Source: Leifsonia sp040686855
Lineage (GTDB): Bacteria > Actinomycetota > Actinomycetes > Actinomycetales > Microbacteriaceae
Direction: 5' to 3'
Assembly (NCBI RefSeq): GCF_040686855.1
Contig: NZ_JBFBOG010000002.1
Coordinates: 992,001-1,056,000, forward strand
DNA: 64,000 nucleotides
Position 1 is the first letter of the stretch, and every line of letters begins with the position of its first letter. The position numbers were made by a program, and so were the translations under genes. A model generated the notes under the pieces. It was given only the letters and a program-made list of their open reading frames with translations. It ran no database searches and had not been told where the DNA came from. This document shows, piece by piece, positions 43,127-51,262 of this stretch.

Positions 43127-43148
43127 GTTATCTCGATGTCGAGATAAC
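43127..43148. promoter_or_regulatory. 22-bp perfect palindrome between sdhC and the small divergent gene
   Basis: GTTATCTCGA, TG, TCGAGATAAC is perfect over 10-bp arms. It lies about 100 bp upstream of sdhC and 43 bp upstream of the divergent small gene. Such symmetry is expected of a dimeric repressor site; I cannot assign the protein. Confidence 0.7.
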
Positions 43149-43177
43149 CCGCTCTCGACGGAGTCCCGCCCGCGGCG

Positions 43178-43183
43178 TACCGT
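43178..43183 (+). promoter_or_regulatory. -10 element of the small hypothetical gene
   Basis: TACCGT is followed by 7 nt and ATG 43191, suggesting a leaderless transcript. Confidence 0.45.
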
Positions 43184-43190
43184 CCACGGC

Positions 43191-43415
43191 ATGACGCAGG
43201 ACGAACCGATCATGCACGGCAGCACCGATGCGACCGACGAGTCGAAGGTCGCGGGCATCGTGGAGCAGGTGCGCGCCGACGCGCAGCTGCGACCCCAGGA
43301 GGACGCCGAGCGCCTGCTGCGCCAGCGTTTCGACGAGGCGGGGCTCCAGGTCCCGGACGAGGAGATCTCGCGGCACGTCCAGGACATCCAGAACGGGCCG
43401 TCGGTCGTCGACTGA
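43191..43415 (+). CDS. Small hypothetical protein, 74 residues
   Basis: I do not recognise the family. The protein is acidic and polar, with no signal or membrane segment. Residues 18-70 look helical, with ESKVAGIVEQVRADAQLRPQ followed by DAERLLRQRFDEAGLQVPDEEISRHVQ; the second part has the spacing of a small DNA- or protein-binding helical pair, but no named motif. ATG 43191 is 7 nt after a -10, and the start lies 43 bp past the large palindrome shared with sdhC. Gene reality is supported by the promoter and by codon use like its neighbours. It converges with the mannose gene. Confidence 0.6.
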   Translation: MTQDEPIMHGSTDATDESKVAGIVEQVRADAQLRPQEDAERLLRQRFDEAGLQVPDEEISRHVQDIQNGPSVVD

Positions 43416-43424
43416 CGCCCCCGG

Positions 43425-44561
43425 CTAGAGGACGTCCGTCGACCCGGTGATCTTCAGCGCGTCCACCACCGACTTCACCCGCTGCGCGTTCTCGCTCGTG
43501 GTGACCAGCAGCGCATCCGGGGTGTCCACCACGACGATGTCCTTCACGCCGATGAGACTGATGACCCGCTTGCTCTGGCTGACGACGATGCCGCTGGACG
43601 CGTCCGCGAGCACCCGGGCGTTCTCGCCGAGGATGGCGAGGTCCGACTTGCGTCCGCCCGAGTTCAGCTTGGCGAGCGAGGCGAAGTCGCCCACGTCGTC
43701 CCAGTCGAAGTAGCCGGGGATGACCGCCAGGCGACCGGCCGCCGCGGCGGGCTCCGCGACGGTGTAGTCGATCGCGATCTTCTCGAGCTCCGGCCAGATC
43801 CGGTCGACGGCCGGGCCGCGGGTCGCCGGGTCGTCCCAGGCCTCTGCGAGTTCGAGCAGCCCCTCGAGGAGGCGCGGCTTGTTGCGGCCGATCTCCTCGA
43901 GCAGGCGGTCGGCGCGGGCGATGAACATGCTCGCGTTCCAGAGATAGTCGCCGCTCTCGAGGTAGCGCTCTGCGGTCTCGAGGTCCGGCTTCTCCTTGAA
44001 CGAGCCCACGGTCAGTGCGCTCGGGGCGCCCTCGACCTCGAGCCGGTCGCCGTAGTGGATGTAGCCGAACCCGACCGCGGGCTCGGTCGGGCGGATGCCG
44101 ACCGTCGTGATGTAGCCCGCCTCCGCCGCCGCGACGGCCTCCCGGACCGCCGCCTGGAAGAGAGGCAGGTTGTGGATGACATGGTCGGCGGCGAAGGAGC
44201 CGATGATCACGCCGGGCTCCCGCCGCTCCAGGATGGCCGCGGCCAGGCCGATCGCGGCCGTGGAGTCCCGCGGCTCGGACTCGAGGACGACGTTCGGGTC
44301 GGCCAGCGCGGGCAGCTGCTGCTCGACCGCGGCACGGTGCGCGCGGCCGGTGACCACCATGATCCGCTGCTCGCCGGACAGCGGGACTAGGCGGTCCCAG
44401 GTGTCGCGCAGCAGCGTCTGGCCGGAGCCGGTGAGGTCGTGGAGGAACTTCGGGGCGTCCGCCCGCGACAGCGGCCACAGCCGCGACCCGATGCCTCCCG
44501 CGGGGATCACGCTGTAGAAGCGCTCGATAGGCGGGCCCTGGGTGATCCTGCGCGGCGTCAT
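43425..44561 (-). CDS. manC: Mannose-1-phosphate guanylyltransferase
   Basis: This 378-residue nucleotidyltransferase makes GDP-mannose from mannose 1-phosphate and GTP. The pyrophosphorylase signature is IPAGGIGSRLWPLSRADAPKFL (core GGIGSRLWPLSR...PKFL). Other family points are GSFAADHVI, GYIHYGDRL, SFKEKPD and YFDWDDVGDF. The product feeds lipomannan, wall polymers or the neighbouring mannosyltransferase. ATG 44561 is chosen because TATTCT lies exactly 6 nt upstream; GTG/ATG codons further up would cross the promoter. It is divergent from the GT4 gene in 74 bp. Confidence 0.93.
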   Translation of the reverse strand: MTPRRITQGPPIERFYSVIPAGGIGSRLWPLSRADAPKFLHDLTGSGQTLLRDTWDRLVPLSGEQRIMVVTGRAHRAAVEQQLPALADPNVVLESEPRDSTAAIGLAAAILERREPGVIIGSFAADHVIHNLPLFQAAVREAVAAAEAGYITTVGIRPTEPAVGFGYIHYGDRLEVEGAPSALTVGSFKEKPDLETAERYLESGDYLWNASMFIARADRLLEEIGRNKPRLLEGLLELAEAWDDPATRGPAVDRIWPELEKIAIDYTVAEPAAAAGRLAVIPGYFDWDDVGDFASLAKLNSGGRKSDLAILGENARVLADASSGIVVSQSKRVISLIGVKDIVVVDTPDALLVTTSENAQRVKSVVDALKITGSTDVL

Positions 44562-44567
44562 GCCGAA

Positions 44568-44573
44568 AGAATA
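44568..44573 (-). promoter_or_regulatory. Leaderless -10 element of manC
   Basis: TATTCT on the minus strand, then TTCGGC (6 nt) and ATG 44561. Confidence 0.6.
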
Positions 44574-44623
44574 CCGAGCGGTTCCGGACACCGGCCGTTC
44601 ACGGCCGCGACACCGGCCGCTCC

Positions 44624-44629
44624 TAGCGT
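44624..44629 (+). promoter_or_regulatory. Leaderless -10 element of the GT4 gene
   Basis: TAGCGT, then 6 nt (44630-44635) and ATG 44636. It is back-to-back with the manC promoter, 50 bp away. Confidence 0.55.
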
Positions 44630-44635
44630 CGAGTC

Positions 44636-45805
44636 ATGCGGGTCGCGGTCGTCAGCGAGAGCTTCCTCCCCACGGTCAACGGGGTCACGACGAGCGTGCT
44701 GCGGGTGCTGGACCACCTCGCTGCCGAGGGCCACGAGGCGATCGTGATCTGCCCGGACGCGGGGGCGCCGGCGGAGTACGCGGGGTTCCGCATCCATCAG
44801 GTGCCGTCGATCGCGTACCGGCAGTTCCCGGTCGGCCTGCCGAGCCCGCAGGTGCAGCGCATCCTGTCCGGTTTCGGTCCGGATGTCCTCCACGCGGCCT
44901 CTCCCTTCTTCCTCGGCGCGCAGGCCATCGCCGCCGCCAACCGGCTCGGGGTGCCGTCCGTCGCGATCTACCAGACCGACGTCGCGGGCTTCGCCCGGCG
45001 CAACGGTCTCGGCATGACGTCCGCCATCGCGTGGAAGTACGTGCGCTGGGTGCACGAGGGCGCCGACCTGACGCTCGCGCCGTCGGCCGCGAGCGAGTAC
45101 GACCTCCGCACCGCGGGGGTCAGCCGCCTGGGTCGCTGGGGTCGGGGCGTCGACCTGGAGCGGTACCACCCCAATAAGAGGAGAACGGCGTCGGCCATCG
45201 CGCTCCGCGAGCGACTGTCCCCGGACGGGGAGACCGTCGTCGGCTACGTCGGCCGCATCGCGCCGGAGAAGCAGGTGGAGCGGCTGCGGACGCTGCGCGG
45301 CGTCGGTGGCGTCTCGGTCGCGATCGTGGGAGACGGTCCCGCGCGGGAGGCGGTCGCCCGCGAACTGCGCGGGGTGAACGTCCACTGGCTGGGCCGGCTC
45401 GGCGGGGACGACCTCGCCGCCGCCTACGCCGCCTTCGATCTGTTCGTGCACACCGGCTCCGAGGAGACCTTCGGCCAGACGGTGCAGGAGGCGCACGCTT
45501 CCGGGCTCCCCGTCGTCGCCCCGCGCGCCGGCGGACCGATCGACCTCGTCGAGCACGGTGTCGACGGTCTGCTCTACCGGCCGTCCGACGATCGGGCCCT
45601 GCGCGCGGCGGTCTCGATGCTCGTGCAGGACGGGGCCCTGCGGCGGCGGATGGGGGAGGCCGGCCGCCGAGCGGTGCTCGGCCGCAGCTGGGATGTCGTG
45701 TGCCGCGAACTCACCGGCCACTACGAGCACGTCATCGTGGACGCGGTCGCCGCGGCCGCCGCGAGCGGCGTACAGCCTTCCACGGGGTCGCGAGCGTACA
45801 GTTAG
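44636..45805 (+). CDS. GT4-family glycosyltransferase, probably GDP-mannose-dependent alpha-mannosyltransferase
   Basis: This 389-residue GT-B enzyme opens with MRVAVVSESFLPTVNGVTTSV, the GPxxxG-like donor loop (PTVNGV). Its C-terminal half has VGYVGRIAPEKQVERL and the EX7E motif in GSEETFGQTVQEAHASGLPVVAP (E...E around TFGQTVQEA). The sequence resembles actinobacterial MgtA/PimB-type mannosyltransferases that act on glycolipids at the inner leaf of the membrane. The neighbour manC makes its likely donor, GDP-mannose, which supports mannose as the sugar. The acceptor is not known. Confidence 0.85.
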   Translation: MRVAVVSESFLPTVNGVTTSVLRVLDHLAAEGHEAIVICPDAGAPAEYAGFRIHQVPSIAYRQFPVGLPSPQVQRILSGFGPDVLHAASPFFLGAQAIAAANRLGVPSVAIYQTDVAGFARRNGLGMTSAIAWKYVRWVHEGADLTLAPSAASEYDLRTAGVSRLGRWGRGVDLERYHPNKRRTASAIALRERLSPDGETVVGYVGRIAPEKQVERLRTLRGVGGVSVAIVGDGPAREAVARELRGVNVHWLGRLGGDDLAAAYAAFDLFVHTGSEETFGQTVQEAHASGLPVVAPRAGGPIDLVEHGVDGLLYRPSDDRALRAAVSMLVQDGALRRRMGEAGRRAVLGRSWDVVCRELTGHYEHVIVDAVAAAAASGVQPSTGSRAYS

Positions 45806-45871
45806 GTGGCCCATCCGGGCCGTCCACCGTCGTTTGCGACGTCCGCTCCTGGAGCACCCTGGAGGTGACCG

Positions 45872-47005
45872 ATGGCCAACCAGAATCGACGCGGCATCCC
45901 GATGCCCTTCGTGACGCGCACCCGCCGGGTCGAGCCTCCGTCTCCGCGGGTCGTGCAGCAGCCGCAGGAGGCGGCGCCCGGGCGCCGCAGCATGGTCGAC
46001 AGCGCGATCTACGCGAACGGCGTGCGCGTCGCGTCCCCGACGACGCTGGCCGAGACGTACGCCGCGCTCGACCGGACGCCGGGCGGCGTCGCGTGGATCG
46101 GCCTCTACCGGCCCACCGAGCAGGAGCTCATGTCGCTGTCGGAGGAGTTCGAGCTCCACCCGCTGGCGATCGAGGACGCGATCGTCGCCCACCAGCGCCC
46201 GAAGCTGGAGCGGTACGACACCGTCCTCTTCGTCGTGCTCAAGGCGGCCAACTACCTGGACGTGCCCGAGGAGGTCGACTTCGGCGAGCTGCACCTCTTC
46301 GTCGGCCCGAACTTCGTCATCACCGTCCGACACAGCGAGTCGCCCGACCTCTCCCACGTCCGGCAGCGGATGGAGGGCGAGCCCGAACTGCTCGCGCTCG
46401 GCCCGCAGGCCATCCTCTACGCGATCATCGACGCGGTCGTGGATGCGTACAGCCCGGTCGTCGCCGGTCTCGCCAACGACATCGACGAGATCGAGACGCA
46501 GGTGTTCGGCGGGGACGCGCTGGTCTCCCGCCGTATCTACGAGCTGTCGCGCGAGGTGATCGACTTCCAGCGGGCGACGCATCCGCTCTCCGCGGTGATG
46601 CTCGCGCTCGAGCGCGGCTCGGCCAAGTACGGCGTGACCCAGGAGCTGGAGAGGCGCCTGCGCGACGTCGCCGACCACCTCACGCAGGTGAACGAGCGCG
46701 TCGACGGATTCCGCTACCTGCTGCGCGACATCCTCACGGTGAACTCCACGCTCGTCTCCGAACGCCAGAACGAGGAGATGACGCGTCTGGCACACTCCAG
46801 CAACCGGCAGGGCGAAGAGGTCAAGAAGATCTCGTCGTGGGCGGCCATCCTGTTCGCGCCGACCCTGATCGCCGGCATCTACGGGATGAACTTCACCCAC
46901 ATGCCCGAATTGGAGTGGCCCCTCGGCTACCCGCTGGCGGTGCTCGCGATGGTCGGGCTGAGCGGCCTGCTGTACGGGATCTTCAAGAAGCGCGGCTGGC
47001 TCTGA
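45872..47005 (+). CDS. corA: CorA-family Mg2+/Co2+ transporter
   Basis: This 377-residue channel has a large cytoplasmic funnel (about 45-310) and two C-terminal helices. The first pore helix ends in the selectivity motif GMN (IYGMNFTHMPELEW), and the protein ends with a basic FKKRGWL. The first 40 residues (with a PPSPRVVQQPQEA stretch) are not conserved and probably disordered. GGAGGT sits 6 nt before ATG 45872. It is a single gene between the GT4 gene and the nucleoside operon. Confidence 0.93.
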   Translation: MANQNRRGIPMPFVTRTRRVEPPSPRVVQQPQEAAPGRRSMVDSAIYANGVRVASPTTLAETYAALDRTPGGVAWIGLYRPTEQELMSLSEEFELHPLAIEDAIVAHQRPKLERYDTVLFVVLKAANYLDVPEEVDFGELHLFVGPNFVITVRHSESPDLSHVRQRMEGEPELLALGPQAILYAIIDAVVDAYSPVVAGLANDIDEIETQVFGGDALVSRRIYELSREVIDFQRATHPLSAVMLALERGSAKYGVTQELERRLRDVADHLTQVNERVDGFRYLLRDILTVNSTLVSERQNEEMTRLAHSSNRQGEEVKKISSWAAILFAPTLIAGIYGMNFTHMPELEWPLGYPLAVLAMVGLSGLLYGIFKKRGWL

Positions 47006-47061
47006 CCGACCCTCCCCGAACGGGTGACAGCGTGCTCGAATGAGCGCGTGCCAATCGCGTG

Positions 47062-47076
47062 AGCGTTTGTAACGCT
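47062..47076. promoter_or_regulatory. Inverted repeat upstream of the nucleoside operon
   Basis: AGCGTT, TGT, AACGCT is a perfect 6-bp inverted repeat about 110 bp before the BMP start. It may be an operator of a LacI-like protein; no such gene is adjacent. Confidence 0.45.
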
Positions 47077-47105
47077 TGCATGAAGAAGCCGGATTTTCGA
47101 ACGGA

Positions 47106-47136
47106 GCGGTTCGTCACATTCGGTAACGTGAACCGC
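47106..47136. promoter_or_regulatory. Second inverted repeat and possible promoter of the nucleoside operon
   Basis: GCGGTTCGTCAC pairs, with a 2-nt bulge, with GTGAACCGC around a 10-nt centre. The centre includes TAACGT (47124-47129), a -10-like hexamer. The layout suggests a regulated promoter about 55 bp before the start codon. Confidence 0.4.
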
Positions 47137-47185
47137 ACAAGCCTGCGAGCACCCGCACAGGCTTACGCATCTTGGAGGAACAACC

Positions 47186-48265
47186 TTGTCAATCACAGCC
47201 CGAAAGGCCGGTCTCCTCGGCCTCGCGGCGGTCGGCGTCATGTCGCTGCTCGCCGCCTGCTCGGCTGCTCCGTCGGACAACTCGACCGGTGCCGCGAAGA
47301 GCGACTTCCTGCCCTGCATGGTCTCCGACTCCGGTGGATTCGACGACCACTCGTTCAACCAGCTCGGCTACGAGGGTCTGCAGCAGGCCGCGAAGTCGCT
47401 CAACGTCACGCCGAAGTCGGCCGAGTCGAAGAGCGAGAACGACTTCGCCCCGAACATCCAGAGCATGGTCGACGCGAACTGCAACCTCGTCGTCACCGTC
47501 GGCTTCCTGCTCAAGGACGCCACCGAGAAGGCCGCGAAGGCCAACCCGGACGTGAACTTCGCGATCATCGACGACAACGAGATCCAGGCGAAGAACGTCA
47601 AGCCGATCATCTTCGACACCGCGCAGGCCGCGTTCCTGGCCGGCTACGCGGCCGCCAGCTACTCGAAGACCGGCATCGTCGGCACCTTCGGCGGCATGCA
47701 GATCCCGACCGTCACCATCTTCATGGACGGCTTCGCCGACGGCGTGAAGTACTTCAACGACCAGAAGGGCAAGTCGGTCAAGGTCGTCGGCTGGGACGTC
47801 GACAAGCAGAACGGCTCCTTCACCGGTGGCTTCGACGCCAACGAGACCGCGAAGAACACGGCTCAGGGCATCATCGACCAGAACGCCGACGTCATCATGC
47901 CGGTCGGCGGCCCGATCTACCAGTCGGCCGCGCAGGCGATCAAGGACTCCGGCAAGCCGATCGCGATGATCGGTGTCGACGCCGACGTCTACGAGTCCGA
48001 CCCGACCGTGAAGGACCTGCTCCTCACCTCGGTCATGAAGGGCATGAAGCCGGCGACCAACGACGTCGTCACCCAGGCTGCCAAGGGCAAGTTCGACAGC
48101 ACCCCGTACGTGGGCACGCTGAAGAACGACGGTGTCGGCATCGCGCCGTTCCACGACTTCGAGTCCAAGGTCGACTCGGGTCTGCAGGGTGAGCTCGACA
48201 AGATCAAGGCCGGCATCATCGACGGCTCGATCAAGGTCACCTCGCCTTCGTCGCCGAAGCAGTAA
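47186..48265 (+). CDS. BMP-family lipoprotein, nucleoside-binding component of the ABC importer
   Basis: This 359-residue protein starts at TTG 47186 with GGAGG 7 nt upstream. A signal peptide ends in the lipobox LLAAC (C25), so it is tethered outside the membrane. The mature part has the basic-membrane-protein fold: SGGFDDHSFNQLGYEGLQQA, FAIIDDN-like NFAIIDDNEI, GTFGGMQIPTVTIFMDGFADG (core GGMQIPTVT), and MPVGGPIYQSA. Family members bind purine or pyrimidine nucleosides. A stem-loop follows, then the ATPase gene, an order that would give more binding protein than pump. Confidence 0.92.
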   Translation: MSITARKAGLLGLAAVGVMSLLAACSAAPSDNSTGAAKSDFLPCMVSDSGGFDDHSFNQLGYEGLQQAAKSLNVTPKSAESKSENDFAPNIQSMVDANCNLVVTVGFLLKDATEKAAKANPDVNFAIIDDNEIQAKNVKPIIFDTAQAAFLAGYAAASYSKTGIVGTFGGMQIPTVTIFMDGFADGVKYFNDQKGKSVKVVGWDVDKQNGSFTGGFDANETAKNTAQGIIDQNADVIMPVGGPIYQSAAQAIKDSGKPIAMIGVDADVYESDPTVKDLLLTSVMKGMKPATNDVVTQAAKGKFDSTPYVGTLKNDGVGIAPFHDFESKVDSGLQGELDKIKAGIIDGSIKVTSPSSPKQ

Positions 48266-48286
48266 TCAGCGACAGAACGCTCGACG

Positions 48287-48312
48287 GGGAGGTCAGCCAC
48301 GGCTGGCCTCCC
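48287..48312 (+). terminator. Hairpin between the BMP gene and the ABC ATPase gene
   Basis: The 12-nt arms GGGAGGTCAGCC (48287-48298) and GGCTGGCCTCCC (48301-48312) pair with one wobble and a 2-nt gap (about a 10-bp stem in practice). It is 20 bp after the stop. It may be a partial terminator or mRNA-stabilising structure. Confidence 0.6.
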
Positions 48313-48458
48313 TGTTGCGTTCCGCTCTTGTCATCGCTGCTCATCTGCGCACACACTGACAAATGTGCAAGCAGGTATCGTGAAGACGCGCGTCGAGGCC
48401 ACCAGCCGTTCCGCGCTGTCTTCGCTCACGGGCGAGTAGAGAAGGAAACCCACCCGAA

Positions 48459-49979
48459 ATGAAGCTCGAACTCCGCGGCATCACCAAACGGTTCGGTGCC
48501 CTGGTCGCGAACGACCACATCGACCTCACCGTAGAACCCGGCGAGATCCACTGTCTGCTCGGCGAGAACGGCGCAGGCAAGTCCACCCTCATGAACGTGC
48601 TCTACGGCTTCTACCAGGCCGACGAGGGCGAGATCCTGCTCGACGACGTCGTCCAGCACTTCTCCGGCCCGGGCGATGCCATGAAGGCGGGCATCGGCAT
48701 GGTGCACCAGCACTTCATGCTCATCCCTGTCTTCACGGTCGCAGAGAACGTCATGCTCGGCCACGAGCAGACCAAGTTCGGCGGCCGCCTCGACCTCAAC
48801 GCCGCTCGCGCGAAGGTGCGCGAGATCTCGGCGCGGTTCGGGTTCGACGTCGACCCGGACGCGCTCGTCGAAGACCTGCCGGTCGGCGTCCAGCAGCGCG
48901 TCGAGATCATCAAGGCGCTGTCGCAGGACGCGAAGGTGCTCGTGTTCGACGAGCCGACCGCCGTCCTGACCCCGCAGGAGACCGACGAGCTGATGGCGAT
49001 CATGCGCCAGCTCAAGGAGCAGGGCACCGCGATCATCTTCATCACGCACAAGCTGCGCGAGGTGCGCGAGGTCGCCGACCGCATCACGGTCATCCGCCTC
49101 GGCAAGGTGATCGGCGAGGCCGAGCCCACCGCGACCAACGTCGAGCTGGCGTCGATGATGGTCGGCCGCGCGGTGTCGCTGACGGTGTCGAAGGAGCCGG
49201 CGACACCCGGCGGTCCCGCGCTCGTGGTCAAGGACCTCTCGGTGATCGACCAGATCGGCCAGATCGTCGTCAACAACGTGAGCTTCGAGGTCCGGGCGGG
49301 CGAGATCCTGGCCATCGCGGGCGTGCAGGGCAACGGGCAGACCGAGCTGACGGAGGCGATCATCGGCCTCCAGCCGCGCGTGCAGGGCGAGATCCTGCTG
49401 GACGGCACGCCCATCCAGGGTCACAGCGTCCGCAAGGTGCTCGACGCCGGGGTCGGCTTCGTGCCAGAGGACCGCAACGAGGACGGCCTGGTCGGCGAGT
49501 TCACCATCCAGGAGAACCTGATGCTCGACCGCTCGACCGGCGACCCGTTCGTCAAGGGCGGCAACATCCAGTTCTCCTACCTCAAGGACTTCGCCGAGGA
49601 GAAGGTGCGCGAGTTCGACGTGCGCACCCAGTCCATCGACACCAAGGTCGGCCGGCTGTCGGGCGGCAACGCGCAGAAGGTCGTCCTCGCCCGCGAGCTG
49701 AGCCGCGAGCTGCGGCTCTTCGTCGCTGCGCAGCCGACCCGCGGCCTCGACGTCGGATCGATCGAGTTCGTCCACAAGCGCATCGTCGAGACCCGGGATG
49801 CGGGCGTGCCCGTCATCGTCGTCTCGACCGAGCTGGACGAGGTGGCCGCGCTCGCGGACCGCATCGCCGTGATGTACCGCGGCGGCATCGTAGGAATCGT
49901 GCCGGGTGACACGTCTCGTGACGTGCTCGGCCTCATGATGGCCGGCGAGACGCCGGAGCAGGCAGGAGCAGCAGCATGA
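48459..49979 (+). CDS. Nucleoside ABC importer ATPase (two ATPase domains)
   Basis: This 506-residue protein contains two ATPase domains like RbsA and NupA/YufO. The first (about 1-235) has Walker A GENGAGKST, signature LPVGVQQRVEI and Walker B VLVFDEPTAVL. The second (about 250-500) has a degenerate Walker A (VQGNGQTEL), signature LSGGNAQKVVLARE and the end motif LFVAAQPTRGLDVGS. This uneven pair is normal in the family. Its stop overlaps the first permease gene by ATGA. It powers nucleoside uptake captured by the BMP lipoprotein. Confidence 0.94.
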   Translation: MKLELRGITKRFGALVANDHIDLTVEPGEIHCLLGENGAGKSTLMNVLYGFYQADEGEILLDDVVQHFSGPGDAMKAGIGMVHQHFMLIPVFTVAENVMLGHEQTKFGGRLDLNAARAKVREISARFGFDVDPDALVEDLPVGVQQRVEIIKALSQDAKVLVFDEPTAVLTPQETDELMAIMRQLKEQGTAIIFITHKLREVREVADRITVIRLGKVIGEAEPTATNVELASMMVGRAVSLTVSKEPATPGGPALVVKDLSVIDQIGQIVVNNVSFEVRAGEILAIAGVQGNGQTELTEAIIGLQPRVQGEILLDGTPIQGHSVRKVLDAGVGFVPEDRNEDGLVGEFTIQENLMLDRSTGDPFVKGGNIQFSYLKDFAEEKVREFDVRTQSIDTKVGRLSGGNAQKVVLARELSRELRLFVAAQPTRGLDVGSIEFVHKRIVETRDAGVPVIVVSTELDEVAALADRIAVMYRGGIVGIVPGDTSRDVLGLMMAGETPEQAGAAA

Positions 49980-51262
49980 CCGGGACCGACACGGCGCCGG
50001 CCCAGCCCGTGAACCCGCAGACGCCGGCCCCCGCGCCCGCCGGCGACAAGGACGACTCGCGCTGGAACCAGGCGATCCGCGACATCATGGGCGGTCCGGT
50101 GATCATCTCGATCCTGGCCGTCGTGCTCGCGCTGATCGTCGGCGCGATCCTCATCGCGATCACCGACCCCGGGGTGCAGCGCGCGGCCGGGTACTTCTTC
50201 GCACGCCCCGGCGACACGTTCTCGGCGATCTGGACCTCGGTCTCGAACGCCTACGTCTCGATGTTCCAGGGCGCGATCTACAACTTCCGCCGCCCGTCGT
50301 TCGCGGCCGGCATCCGTCCGCTGACCGAGACGCTGACGTTCGCCACTCCGCTCATCGTCAGCGGTCTCGGCGTCGCCCTGGCGTTCCGCGTCGGCCTGTT
50401 CAACATCGGCGCTCAGGGCCAGATCCTCATCGCGGCCGCCGCGTCCGCGTGGGTCGGGTTCTCGTTCAACCTGCCGCCCGTGATCCACCTGGTGCTCGCC
50501 GTCGTCGCGGGCATCGTCGGCGGCGCGATCTGGGCCGGCATCGTCGGCGCGCTGAAGGCGCGGACGGGCGCCCACGAGGTGATCGTCACGATCATGCTCA
50601 ACTACATCGCGTTCTACCTGATCGCGTACATGCTGCGCACGCAGGGACTCCTCCAGGCGCCGGGCTCGAACAACCCGAAGGCGCCGCCGGTGAAGGCGAA
50701 CGCGATCTTCCCGCCGCTGTTCGGCGAGCAGTACAACCTCACCTGGGCGTTCGTCGTGGTCATCGCCGCGACGGTCTTCGTGTGGTGGCTGATCAACCGC
50801 TCCAGCCTCGGCTTCCGCTTCCGCGCGGTCGGTGAGAACCCGAACGCGGCACGCGTCGCGGGCATCAACGTCAAGAACATCTACCTGTACGCGATGCTCA
50901 TCGCGGGTGGCCTCGTCGGCATCGCCGGCGCCAGCCAGGCTCTCGGGGTGTTCCCGCAGGGCATCAGCTCCGGCGTGGATGCGGGCATCGGCTTCGACGC
51001 GATCACCGTCGCGCTGCTCGGCCGGTCGCGGCCGTGGGGCGTGTTCATCGCCGGTCTGCTGTTCGGGGCGCTCAAGGCCGGCGGCTACACCATCCAGGCG
51101 GCCAACGACATCCCGATCGACATCATCCTGATCCTGCAGTCGCTGATCGTGCTCTTCGTCGCGGCCCCGCCGCTGGTGCGCGCGATCTTCCGCCTCCCGA
51201 CACCGGGGAGCACGCCCCGGAGACCGCGTCCCATCGTCACGAAGGAGGTGGAGGCCAAGTGA
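49976..51262 (+). CDS. Nucleoside ABC importer permease (NupB/YufP type)
   Basis: This 428-residue permease has about ten helices. A Pro-rich cytoplasmic start (about 1-35) is followed by a helix at 44-65 and the core (105-400). LTFATPLIVSGLGVALAFRVGLFNIGAQGQ is the BPD_transp_2 signature (core FNIGAQGQ), and the coupling segment reads FRFRAVGENPNAARVAGINV. It starts at ATG 49976 overlapping the ATPase stop, and its own stop overlaps the next GTG. Confidence 0.93.
   Translation: MTGTDTAPAQPVNPQTPAPAPAGDKDDSRWNQAIRDIMGGPVIISILAVVLALIVGAILIAITDPGVQRAAGYFFARPGDTFSAIWTSVSNAYVSMFQGAIYNFRRPSFAAGIRPLTETLTFATPLIVSGLGVALAFRVGLFNIGAQGQILIAAAASAWVGFSFNLPPVIHLVLAVVAGIVGGAIWAGIVGALKARTGAHEVIVTIMLNYIAFYLIAYMLRTQGLLQAPGSNNPKAPPVKANAIFPPLFGEQYNLTWAFVVVIAATVFVWWLINRSSLGFRFRAVGENPNAARVAGINVKNIYLYAMLIAGGLVGIAGASQALGVFPQGISSGVDAGIGFDAITVALLGRSRPWGVFIAGLLFGALKAGGYTIQAANDIPIDIILILQSLIVLFVAAPPLVRAIFRLPTPGSTPRRPRPIVTKEVEAK

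Noticed and set aside
44558..46900. Minus-strand 780-codon open frame opposite the GT4 and corA genes
   Set aside because: Opposite two well-supported genes; composition and lack of domains mark it as a shadow frame.
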